Source: an uncultured Eubacterium sp. | GTDB lineage: Bacteria; Bacillota; Clostridia; Lachnospirales; Lachnospiraceae | Reading direction: 5' to 3' | Assembly: GCA_948470065.1 (NCBI GenBank) | Contig: CAOKNO010000016.1 | Coordinates: 1 to 43,073, forward strand | Length of the DNA stretch: 43,073 nucleotides | Part shown: positions 31,401 to 39,600 of the stretch, one piece after another | How the letters are laid out: every line of letters starts with the position of its first letter | Position numbering within the stretch: the first letter of the stretch is position 1 | Notes under the pieces: model-generated | Told to the model about the DNA's origin: nothing | What the model saw: only the letters and a program-made list of their open reading frames with translations | The model's database searches: none | Made by a program: the position numbers and the translations under genes

Positions 31401-31779
31401 GATTGACAGCCCTGCAGCGGCAGCACCCACCATGCCTTTGAATGGGCGCGCCTACCTGTTGGTTGGCACAGGTTCAAGATTTGAATATTTCCAGTCAGCG
31501 TACACAGGTGCAAATCAAAATTTAAATATTGAAATACCCACGAATATTACCTATATCCCAAATGGCGGGATCTTCAACGATAAATTTTATCGTTCACAAA
31601 AAGATAATCAGGCGCAAATAATGGCTCAGAAAAATATTGATCCAAATGCAACGCAATTAAAGTTCGTGGTAGATACCATTATAGCTGTAAATAAAGATAA
31701 AAATCTGCCGGCGCCAAGAGAAATATTTATGCCGCCATTGAAGAAAGTGCTTAAAAATACGGTGGATTGGAGGGGATAA
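28405..31779 (+). CDS. essC: EssC/EccC-type FtsK-SpoIIIE ATPase with YukD-like N-terminus
   Basis: The 1124-aa protein has an N-terminal beta-grasp-like region (about 1-118; ITLKAFLEGLYYG to LTELGFVTSSVFMI) that resembles YukD/EsaB. Two transmembrane helices (about 173-192 and 198-218) follow, then cytoplasmic domains. The P-loop is G746-TTGSGKS, with LMLVDMKGGGFSDRL after it and Walker B LVLVVDEFTEL (D928-E929), then GFHIILVSQN and a sensor-like GRAYLLVG. Only one complete FtsK domain is present; a T7SSb EssC usually has two FHA domains at the start and two to three ATPase domains. The remaining ATPase domains are encoded by the next gene. It is the motor of the T7SS. Confidence 0.9.
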   Translation: MKNNEIMVSVQFRFPEDNIYENFCGVTDSRAFLVKADITLKAFLEGLYYGLHHNFPVHFLLYKNYIKRRNQIAVNFTRKGRFKVIDCGEELKNEKVTLTELGFVTSSVFMITMDTRLTEKVLFEEIPSNYILRSSENPLEYNISSRTLEVVESSDIEILPPGEAPKSDERSLADILIPTVLSTAGMVGIRTFMSKSAGMGGMMWMMTAATGLMTLVTATYNYFKQGKTNKKKKREWEQNYETYIKNVIGKIGDWQQADVTYLQGRYPDMSKLFADLARLDSAIFSRSQNDKDFMRITLGVSENVKPLFHIKYEKKDEIYSDVYYYLRYEKSQNGKERKISGIYIYTPEREIPWYSFIRKRKAKKEEEQLELLQKEKKISENKQLLSDLAYNFSAKYFRFLDGKTWEKADVKAPYMLDIRNAGAVGVISPDNLYAHEFVRHTILDLAYYHSPEDLQFVFFFEDGLSVEEQEKRVESYKFLPHCNELLENTSQFIFHRESAGEVYGQLLNIMNQRAKDSQPEEGGEAVPEKITQIVCVVFEDYKIKSTGFSKYLPEAPKEGEEYQNKLGLTFIFCRDHKDKLPRYCGDILYLDIGANSDGYGYVMPRYSVMTRENILATVTDTNKYPNFLNKYIFKATDYEELYELSYRRLSAIYYTRIAENGQVPSSVTLFHLYHISSADIQVQDNTSAYPLATTKVAETILGNWTNTDEEYDVTRNLRVDIGANEHGNMHLDLYEKADGPHMLVAGTTGSGKSETIITYLIGLCMKFSPMDLNLMLVDMKGGGFSDRLGSLPHCVGVVTDTSGENEGISSAYMLKRFLETLNAEIKNRKLYLQELGVDTADAYIRARRIMVDIDNLINKADGLSLEDAYHISKKLKSEQATIEGTEYPESVKEILEKIGKLNDKQIKALLEKGIEKIKNLSHLVLVVDEFTELKRFSNESNDVDFITEITTIARVGRTLGFHIILVSQNIEGAITDDIRVNSKARICLKVATKQASKEMIDSPAAAAPTMPLNGRAYLLVGTGSRFEYFQSAYTGANQNLNIEIPTNITYIPNGGIFNDKFYRSQKDNQAQIMAQKNIDPNATQLKFVVDTIIAVNKDKNLPAPREIFMPPLKKVLKNTVDWRG

Positions 31780-31780
31780 A

Positions 31781-33625
31781 GTGGAAGAGAAAAAGACAAT
31801 GATTTGTACGTTGGGACAATATGATATGCCTATTATACAAAGGCAGCCTGTATTTCAAGTTGATTTACTTGATAAAAATATTGCCCTGTTCGGTGCTTCT
31901 ATGAGTGGAAAGACAAACTTCCTGAAGTTGCTGGTTCAGACATTACATAAACTCAATTCCGTTGAGGATGAACAGATTTTCATTCTTGATTTTGGCGGAG
32001 CATTGGCTCTTTATAAAGAGTTTCCCCTTGTTTCAGCGTATTTTGATAACTCAAATGAAGAGTATGTTAAGAGGGTTTTTAAGATACTTGATGAAATTAT
32101 AAGGAAAAATACAGAAACCCTTGATGGCGCTGGCTTTGCATCATATACAGGGGAGAAAAGACTTGTCCATACCACATTTATCATTGACAATCTGAATGCA
32201 TTCCAGGAGGAACCACGATATGCTGCATATCAAGAGAAGTTTTCTAAGATATGCCGCGATGGATTATCAAAGGGTATTACCGTGGTATTTACGGCGTCTG
32301 ACACAAAGGGGGTTTCATCTTACCTAAATAGTTTTGGGCAAAAAATTGCCCTTGAAATGCCTGTGGATAAGTATATTGATATTTTTAGCACAAAAGTTTC
32401 AGAAATTGGCGCAATTGCTGGACGTGGTTTTGCAAATGTAACAATAAAACCAGATGATATTGAAGTTACGTTCCGGATGAACGCGCCGTATGAACTTCAG
32501 TGTTATATTGCCGAACCGCTGGATGGGCAGACTAGCTATATGGAACAACTAAAACAGAAATTTGGCTATCAAGAAGACGGGAACTATACGAAGTGCGTTA
32601 GGAAGTACCTGACATTTTCAGGTGATCTGACGCCTTGTGAGTATGAGCGGTTAAAACAAACCCCAAAGGATCCAGAAAAAAAACAGGAAGGTACGCCATG
32701 CCCTGTATCCGTAGGATTGGACTATATTGATTTTTACCCTGTTACTGTTGATTTTTCAGAATCAAGGGTGATTGGTATATATGGAAAGAGAGATTTTGGA
32801 AAGTCTAACCTTCTTCGGTTGATTCTTGATGGATTATATGAAAAGAAGCCGAATGCAAGGTTTGTCTTTTTGGATGACGGCAGGGAGCAACTGAAGGAAG
32901 TTTATCAGAAATGCCAGGATTTGGGATTGGATTGCCGGCCGTTTATGAAATCCCAAAAGAATATGTCTTTACCGCCAGAGGAAAAAAAGGAAGAAGATGG
33001 TTCAACGTCTTATATAAATGACGGCCTTATGGGGATTTTTGATAGCCAAAAATCTGCGGGAAGTAATAAAACAATTAAAAAAACATTATCGCCACTCCAG
33101 CAATTTTATCACTTTATCAATGATCATTATATGGATCTTACCTGGAATGATATGCATAACAGCCAACTCCATTCACCTGTGGCGACTTATATATATGGAG
33201 AAAGAGATGCTGGTTTGATGCCGTCGTATGATGAAGAACGAAGGCCAATTATGCCAACTGTTTTCGTCCTTCAAAGCAAGATGTTGTATGTGAGTGCAAA
33301 TGGAGAAAAACAATTTATCAACAAGATACTTCCTACGCTCGCAGCGGTTGCCGAAGAAGAAGATTTCATTTTTATCTTTACGGATATCCAAAAGATCACA
33401 GATCAGGAAACGAATAATTTCTTTAACAATACGTTGAACGCTGTTTTCTTGTTAGATAATATCGCGGAGTTCGCTGCTGGGAGGGGGCAAAAATCAGTTT
33501 TTGGAAATATGGATGTTGCGAGCTTGAAAGAGGAATATGCCCGTTGTGAAATAGGCGATGGTTACTATTATGATATAGAAGCAGACAAGCTAGTCAAGCT
33601 GAAATTTATAAAGAAAGACGTGTAA
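31781..33625 (+). CDS. EccCb-like ATPase (remaining FtsK domains of split EssC)
   Basis: The 614-aa cytoplasmic protein has two P-loop domains: GASMSGKTN (38-46) with LDFGGALALY and the Walker B-like TTFIIDNLNAF; and GKRDFGKSN (335-343) with FVFLDDGREQL and DFIFIFTDIQK. The layout matches domains 2 and 3 of EssC/EccC. A GTG start at 31781 follows GGAGGGG and lies one base after the upstream stop. The split resembles EccCa/EccCb of mycobacterial ESX-1, which is unusual outside Actinobacteria. The last domain of EssC recognises secreted proteins, so this subunit may select cargo. Confidence 0.82.
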   Translation: MEEKKTMICTLGQYDMPIIQRQPVFQVDLLDKNIALFGASMSGKTNFLKLLVQTLHKLNSVEDEQIFILDFGGALALYKEFPLVSAYFDNSNEEYVKRVFKILDEIIRKNTETLDGAGFASYTGEKRLVHTTFIIDNLNAFQEEPRYAAYQEKFSKICRDGLSKGITVVFTASDTKGVSSYLNSFGQKIALEMPVDKYIDIFSTKVSEIGAIAGRGFANVTIKPDDIEVTFRMNAPYELQCYIAEPLDGQTSYMEQLKQKFGYQEDGNYTKCVRKYLTFSGDLTPCEYERLKQTPKDPEKKQEGTPCPVSVGLDYIDFYPVTVDFSESRVIGIYGKRDFGKSNLLRLILDGLYEKKPNARFVFLDDGREQLKEVYQKCQDLGLDCRPFMKSQKNMSLPPEEKKEEDGSTSYINDGLMGIFDSQKSAGSNKTIKKTLSPLQQFYHFINDHYMDLTWNDMHNSQLHSPVATYIYGERDAGLMPSYDEERRPIMPTVFVLQSKMLYVSANGEKQFINKILPTLAAVAEEEDFIFIFTDIQKITDQETNNFFNNTLNAVFLLDNIAEFAAGRGQKSVFGNMDVASLKEEYARCEIGDGYYYDIEADKLVKLKFIKKDV

Positions 33626-33640
33626 TTGGAGGAGAAGCCT

Positions 33641-33973
33641 ATGGCAGATGGCAACAATATTCGCTGTGCGGACATTGGGAAACTTGAACAGTTTGAAACG
33701 GACAGTAAGGATGCAATCGCTGAATTTGATAGGATTAAGAGAAGATTTAAGGAAATTAACGACGCTTTACTTTCCAAATGGCAGGGGGCAGGCGCAAATC
33801 AGTATAAAAAAGAGGTGGATAATATTCTTGAGAAAATCGGAAGCATAGCAGATGTCCTTGACGCCATAAACAATGGGGTGATAAAAAGTGCGAAAGACGC
33901 GTATTTGCAATTAGATTCTGATTTGGCGGCATTTAATGAAAATCCAACGACAGAGGAGGATGGGCAAGGTTGA
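33641..33973 (+). CDS. Canonical WXG100 protein (EsxA-like)
   Basis: The 110-aa protein has two helices around K-W47-Q-G49, the true W-x-G turn, then ANQYKKEVDNILEKIG and DVLDAINNGVIKSAKD. ATG 33641 follows GGAGGAG (33628-33634). It is the only WXG100 of the locus with the Trp. It sits among the machinery genes, so it is likely a structural or core secreted protein. It ends in TTGA, overlapping the next start. Confidence 0.9.
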   Translation: MADGNNIRCADIGKLEQFETDSKDAIAEFDRIKRRFKEINDALLSKWQGAGANQYKKEVDNILEKIGSIADVLDAINNGVIKSAKDAYLQLDSDLAAFNENPTTEEDGQG

Positions 33974-34146
33974 GTAATAGCAGCGCAAAAAATAGGATGG
34001 ATCTCACCCAGATAGACATGAATGAAGAGCGTCCAACGAAAGAAAAGAAAGTTGAATTAAAAACGTTCGAGGAAGGAAGCGATGGCACTATTTTTGACAT
34101 ATTGAGGCTTCCGGAATTAGATGAAGGAGGAGATAAGGTTTTGTGA
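33970..34146 (+). CDS. Small charged protein (58 aa) of the T7SS operon
   Basis: A TTG start at 33970 overlaps the WXG100 stop (TTGA), with GAGGAGG at 33953-33959. The product begins M-S-N-S-S-A-K-N-R-M-D-L and ends L-P-E-L-D-E-G-G-D-K-V-L. It is charged and soluble, with an amphipathic T-I-F-D-I-L-R-L-P motif near residue 45. The stop overlaps the kinase GTG start, so coupling on both sides supports a real gene. No family is recognised; the tail motif could bind a partner such as the ATPase. Confidence 0.6.
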   Translation: MSNSSAKNRMDLTQIDMNEERPTKEKKVELKTFEEGSDGTIFDILRLPELDEGGDKVL

Positions 34147-36086
34147 GTATTCAAATAAAAGGTACAAATTTTCTGTACGAGATAGATAAGAAAGATTTAC
34201 CAGATGGTTTTATCGCAAGCGGGACGGAAAGCTTTGTTTTTAAAGGGATAAAAAAATCTGTAGGTGCAGATGGTAAGTCTGAGTTATTGTTTTCTTGCGT
34301 GTTGAAATTCAAGCCGAAATCAAAAGGACGGATTGATAGGTTTAAGAATCAAGAATTAAAAATTTTTGAAGAACTTCAGGAATGTAGAAGCGTTGCGAGG
34401 ATATATGATGTCGTAGAAGATATTGGCGACGAGTTTGAGTTGGCAATTCCTGAAACAAATATGTCTATCCGTAACCGTAAGCCAAGCGATCCGGTGGAAG
34501 CGGAAAAGGTGATACCATGTTTCTGTGTCATTGAGGAGTATATTGACGGTTGGTCGTTAGAACAGTATTGCAGAAGGAAATGTTGGGGACTGGAAAAATT
34601 TAAAAACAATAGGTGGGTTAAATTCTATGATTTTACAGAATCTGAAAAAGAAGAAGTTTTAAAGAAATACAAAGATCGAAAAGAATTTCTCCGTTATCAG
34701 GACAAGCTGCTTCATTTTATGCAAAGCTTATGTGGAATACTAATGTTTATTAGTACGTCATCAAAAAAGAAGGTGCTGCATTTAGACATTAAGCCTGAAA
34801 ATATTATGGTAACACGTCAAAGTGAAGAACTTGTGTTGATAGACTTTGGGCGTTCGGTTTTTCTGCCAGATGGAGAGACATTTGTTTATCATGAATTGCC
34901 AAATGTCCATTATGATGAAGCGGAAGATATTAATTCCCTATTTTCACATGGAACAATCGGGTATGCTGCTCCAGAATGTTATGCAGATGCTGTGGAATCA
35001 GTTTTTCCGTTCTCACAAGATGGTTATGAAATAGGAAGGATGTCCATAGAGAGCGACATATTTTCTTTTGGGGCGACATTTTGGGAATGTATGAATATTG
35101 TTGAACTTATGACAAAGAATAAGTTATTCGCAGATTCGCCGCATGATTTTTATGAAAAACATTTGTTAAGGGATGAGGCGTACTTTGATCGGGATTTGTC
35201 TCTGGAATGTACAGGATTGTTTGGCGGCCGTTATCATCTATCGTTACAGAACATAATAAGTAAGTGTACAAAGCGAAGGTCAGAAGGCTACCTTGAGAGC
35301 GATAATAAGTATTATTACAATGATTATAATAAACTGAAAAATGATATTGAGGAAGCGAGGGATTCTGTTCCAACTGTTAAAAAAAGTGAAAATAAGAAGA
35401 TAATAAATACTTCAGTTGTAGTTGGCGGTTGTATAGGAATCATTGTTACGTTATTTCTATTGTCATGCCTATATAAAAAGTTGGAATATCGGAGCGTTAC
35501 CGAAAGATGGAACGAATTTGTAATGAAAATTAATACCAATGGCGAACAGGATCTTAGATATTATTCGACCAAATTTGATGATTTGAAAGAGATAGCCTTG
35601 AAAAGGATGGAATTGGGAAACGTAACGCAGAAAAGAGAGATTTGTCGAGAAAGTTTTGGATTATTGTGTAAAGATAATGATATCAGCGCATCAGAGGCAT
35701 CGTTTCTTGTGGCTTTAGCGGATAAATTTGATAATGACAGAGATAAACTAACATATGTTGACAAAATTATGGAGTATGCCAGTATAGGACAGTTATTACC
35801 TATTGTGGCAGATATTAGTAAAATGGGATTATCAAACGGCAGCTTAGCGTATGAGCTTGCAATCGCTATCTATAACATTGAGGAAGTGACAGATTATGAG
35901 TACGTTGAGGCTTATCGTTTGTTACAAGAATATGAGGGTGATTCCGTGTATAGAAATGCCATAAGACAAATTGCAATATCACTTAACAATAAGAGCAACA
36001 TAACTGTTGCAGAAATAGCAAGCGAAACTGGGGAAACCCGTACAGAAGTATCAAAATTTCTGGATAAGATAGAAAATAGCAGATAG
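34143..36086 (+). CDS. Membrane-anchored Ser/Thr protein kinase in the EssB position
   Basis: The 647-aa protein starts at GTG 34143 after GGAGGAG. The N-terminal kinase domain (about 15-400) has the glycine loop G27-TESFVFKG, K55 in CVLKFK, E71 in NQELKIF, catalytic V-L-H213-L-D215-I-K-P-E-N220, D234-F-G, and an activation segment ending GTIGYAAPEC. All the residues needed for activity are present. Large inserts separate the motifs. A single transmembrane helix (about 421-443) leads to an extracellular helical domain (about 445-647) with TPR-like pairs. T7SSb loci encode EssB, a pseudokinase with the same topology, so this may be its active counterpart. Otherwise it is a regulator of the apparatus. 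Confidence 0.85.
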   Translation: MSIQIKGTNFLYEIDKKDLPDGFIASGTESFVFKGIKKSVGADGKSELLFSCVLKFKPKSKGRIDRFKNQELKIFEELQECRSVARIYDVVEDIGDEFELAIPETNMSIRNRKPSDPVEAEKVIPCFCVIEEYIDGWSLEQYCRRKCWGLEKFKNNRWVKFYDFTESEKEEVLKKYKDRKEFLRYQDKLLHFMQSLCGILMFISTSSKKKVLHLDIKPENIMVTRQSEELVLIDFGRSVFLPDGETFVYHELPNVHYDEAEDINSLFSHGTIGYAAPECYADAVESVFPFSQDGYEIGRMSIESDIFSFGATFWECMNIVELMTKNKLFADSPHDFYEKHLLRDEAYFDRDLSLECTGLFGGRYHLSLQNIISKCTKRRSEGYLESDNKYYYNDYNKLKNDIEEARDSVPTVKKSENKKIINTSVVVGGCIGIIVTLFLLSCLYKKLEYRSVTERWNEFVMKINTNGEQDLRYYSTKFDDLKEIALKRMELGNVTQKREICRESFGLLCKDNDISASEASFLVALADKFDNDRDKLTYVDKIMEYASIGQLLPIVADISKMGLSNGSLAYELAIAIYNIEEVTDYEYVEAYRLLQEYEGDSVYRNAIRQIAISLNNKSNITVAEIASETGETRTEVSKFLDKIENSR

Positions 36087-36110
36087 ATAATCCTAGGAGG
36101 TAAAGAAAAA

Positions 36111-36551
36111 GTGATAAAAGTCTTGAAAGCATTTATCGAAAGACGTTTTAAGAAGCATCCGCTTATAGGCTATGCATTATTAGGATTCCCTATTGGAGTC
36201 TTGGTTACATGCATAGGTATTATCCTGGCGTTAGCGGGCTTCGAAATGTTTGGTATTTTTAGATGGTTTGATATAGGCTATAAGACATGGCTGGTGCTAG
36301 CTGGCATATTCACAGGGGCGGCAATGGTGATTTTCATATATGGGATGATCCAGTGTTTTTTGCTCCCAAGAAGAGGAAATTGTGTTTTCTTAAAGTTGGC
36401 TGGAAACGTGTTTACCTTCCCATATCATATAATAAAATATTTGTTGTTCAGAAAAAAAGGAAGCTATCAGTTTAAAGCGTATACAAAAGGAACATCTTAT
36501 AGGGCATTGCATCAGTTTCTGATACAAGATGATGGAAATGAGGAAGGATAA
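36111..36551 (+). CDS. Two-helix membrane protein of the T7SS locus
   Basis: The 146-aa protein has transmembrane helices at about 18-45 and 58-85, then a basic, aromatic-rich cytoplasmic tail (GNCVFLKLAGNVFTFPYHI to TSYRALHQFLIQDDG). The GTG start at 36111 follows CTAGGAGG. It might stand in for a small T7SSb membrane part such as EssA, but I see no sequence support for that. It lies 24 bases after the kinase gene, so it is in the same operon. Confidence 0.6.
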   Translation: MIKVLKAFIERRFKKHPLIGYALLGFPIGVLVTCIGIILALAGFEMFGIFRWFDIGYKTWLVLAGIFTGAAMVIFIYGMIQCFLLPRRGNCVFLKLAGNVFTFPYHIIKYLLFRKKGSYQFKAYTKGTSYRALHQFLIQDDGNEEG

Positions 36552-36652
36552 TGTAAGGAAGCCTTTGCTTATAAGGGCGGTGTGTTGCTTTGGCGTGGGT
36601 TTCTCACAGAATTGAAGTTAACGATACATTTGTTATTTAGAAGGGGGTAAAA

Positions 36653-39600
36653 ATGAAATTGATGAAGAGATTTTTTGCAGGATTTCTTGCAGTAGCTGTT
36701 ATGTTTAGCTTTCATACGATTGGATTTATTGCTATTGCAGAAGAATCAGAAAATTTAACGGGTGTAAGCGCGGTACAAGACGCTCGTGATACGGAGGTTA
36801 TTTCTGCATCAGAAGAGGTGATAGAGTTGGAAATTGATATTCCGTCACAGTGGTCTAGGGACGTCCAGGAATGGTCTGTCACGACAGAGGAAGGAACTGT
36901 TTTATATTATAAAACAAATCCCGTTCTTATCCAGGAAGAAGCGTGGGGCGCCTATACGGATGAAGATGCAAAATTATGGAATCATGGAGATGGCTTCAGC
37001 AATGGGGATGGCTATATAAAATTTTGGGCCGTGAAACAGAACGGTGATTCATCAATAGTGGCTACTAGGGAAGCCGTTCGTTACATGTATGATAATATCC
37101 CGCCGGATGCATTTGGGCTTGAAAAGGTTGAAGTTGGTGATAATGAGTTTGCTATAAAGAACACAGAGCCAATCAGAGATAACCTTTCAGGTGTTGCAGG
37201 CGCATTCTATATCATCAATCCGGAAAATATAGAAACCTTAGAGGATATCCATAATTCAGGGACTGAAATTGAATGGAAGGAGGCGGCAGGAGGTTTTTCG
37301 TTTGCATTCCCTTGTATTAAGGAAATGAATGAAAGTGTCGTTACGGTATATGTAGTCGATAAAGCGGGCAATATCCAAATGTCCTCAATTGCCATTGATA
37401 CATATAAGGATTTTTCTGCTCCGGAATTAACAGTAGACGGTATCAAAAAGCAGTGGGTGAACCGTACGGATGGATGGGATGTCCATTCGGATTCCATAGG
37501 CGCCAGGGTTTATTATAAAACCTCAGATTATGATCTTGAAGATTGGGGAAGTTATACCGATTCTGATGTGAAGATATGGATGGCAGGTTCTGTAGTGCCA
37601 GAGGGAAATGGATTTATTCATTTTTGGGCAGCATATGACGATGCTGAACGTGAATGCGCCGAAAAAACGGTTGAGTATTTGTATGATGCGACAGCTCCAA
37701 ACGAATTTGTGGTAGAATACGAACAGAAAGGTAGCTATGAAGACGAAGCTGGCCAATGGCATGCCCCAAAGTTTATTGTGTATGGTTCAGGGATTGCTGA
37801 TGCAACTTCTGGAATTAATCAGGATAAGGTATTTTACAAAGTGAAACAAAATGGGGCTGAGTGGGAAGGTAAGGTGGAAGCAGACGTACAAGAAGTGTTA
37901 GATAATAATACCATTCGGTTTACGCTTGATCTAAGTAATGAAGAACGGATCCAGGATGCTGAGATTACGTTTTATATTGTTGACAACGCGGGGAATCAAA
38001 CTGCTTGTGTATTAGATGAAAATGCTGTTTCATACGATCCTTCTGTTCCTGAGATTGTTACTGGAGAGGGGGCGTTATGCATAACATCAAGCGCTGATGT
38101 GAATGTATTGCCATTGAAGTATTATTCTTTTGGAGATGATAAGCTTGATAACAGTTGGAAGTCCGTATATGCAAATGGCGAATGTTATTTGAAACTTACA
38201 ATTAAAGAAAATGATCTTCGGGAGATTGTAGTTACGATGGATGATGGGAAGTCGGTTACGTTTACCGAGGATGGCAGAAGTAATACGCCAAAGTGGATAA
38301 GCCCGAAAGAAGGGAATCATAGCGAGTCTAGGGTATATTTCCTGAAACTTTCGGATTTTGGGATGTCTGCAGATAAAGAACATGCGATAAGCATTGTAGC
38401 AAAGGATTCTCAAAATTCAAGTAAAAAAAATACATTAACGTCATGGGAGGGCGATACCAAAGTCAAATATACGCTTTTTTACGATCCTTTTGATAATGGG
38501 GACTCCATCATTTCCTTCCATTCTAGGAATGGAACGAGCATCAATCATAGGAATTACTATGGCAAAGGCTTCAAGGATGATATATTGATTTCACTCTATG
38601 ATGACAATGGGATCAAGAATTATTCTGTAGATATTTCTGGGCCTCGTGGGTTTAACAAAAGCAGCGGGCTTGTTGACGTTTCACAAGGAAGAGATGTTGA
38701 AGGTAATGTAAAAGCAGAATCTGCTACGGAACAAGTGGCATATAAGATACCATACAAAGAAATTGTTTATACAGAATCGGTGGCTCATACTCTCTACAGG
38801 TATGATGGTAAATATACTATTTGCGTTAACGCTGAAGATCTTGCTGGCAATAGAAGGACAGAGTATTATGAGTTCTATGTGGATACAACCTCGCCAAGTA
38901 TTGTAGGGGAAACTTATACATACAATCCTTCTGGTTTGAATTATTTGCCGTTTGGTATTTTTGGAAACAAGTCGATTGATATAACGATAGCTGTTGAAGA
39001 TAATGAAACAGGATGTGGTCTGGACGACGCAAATGTTTGCCTGTATTGGGGCGGCAGGAAAGTGAAGGGTACGCCTACGGAAAAAAATGGCGTTAAGGAA
39101 TATCTATTTAAAAAACTGCCGGTTGGCGTAGACGGCGTTCCTTATATTACGGTGGCAGATAGGTTGGACAATTCTGCGAATTACTATTTTACAACGGAGG
39201 AAGGAAAGTTTGCAAAGAAAAATAAAATAACAAATACACATATGGCGTTGGAAAACAAAAAACCGACTGCTAAAATTATTCTTCCAAAAGAAAAGCAATA
39301 TAAGATTAATGGAGAAATCTGGTATCCGTCGGGTTTTGATTATCATGTTACTGCAATGGATAAAGGTACGGGCTTAAACCATGTTTCTGTAATGGAAAGT
39401 TCTATAAACGGCGATGGCTCTTTTGAAAAAAAGTCTGATATCATGGAAACGGGCGTCGCTATCAAGGGGAAATATACAAAGTTTGTTACTATGGCGGACA
39501 GATTTACGAAAGAAGCAAAATACAAATATCACATGGGAGAGGAAGGCAATTATCAGATTGCTGTTGACGCACAGGATAATGCAGGCAATAAATTGTCAGA

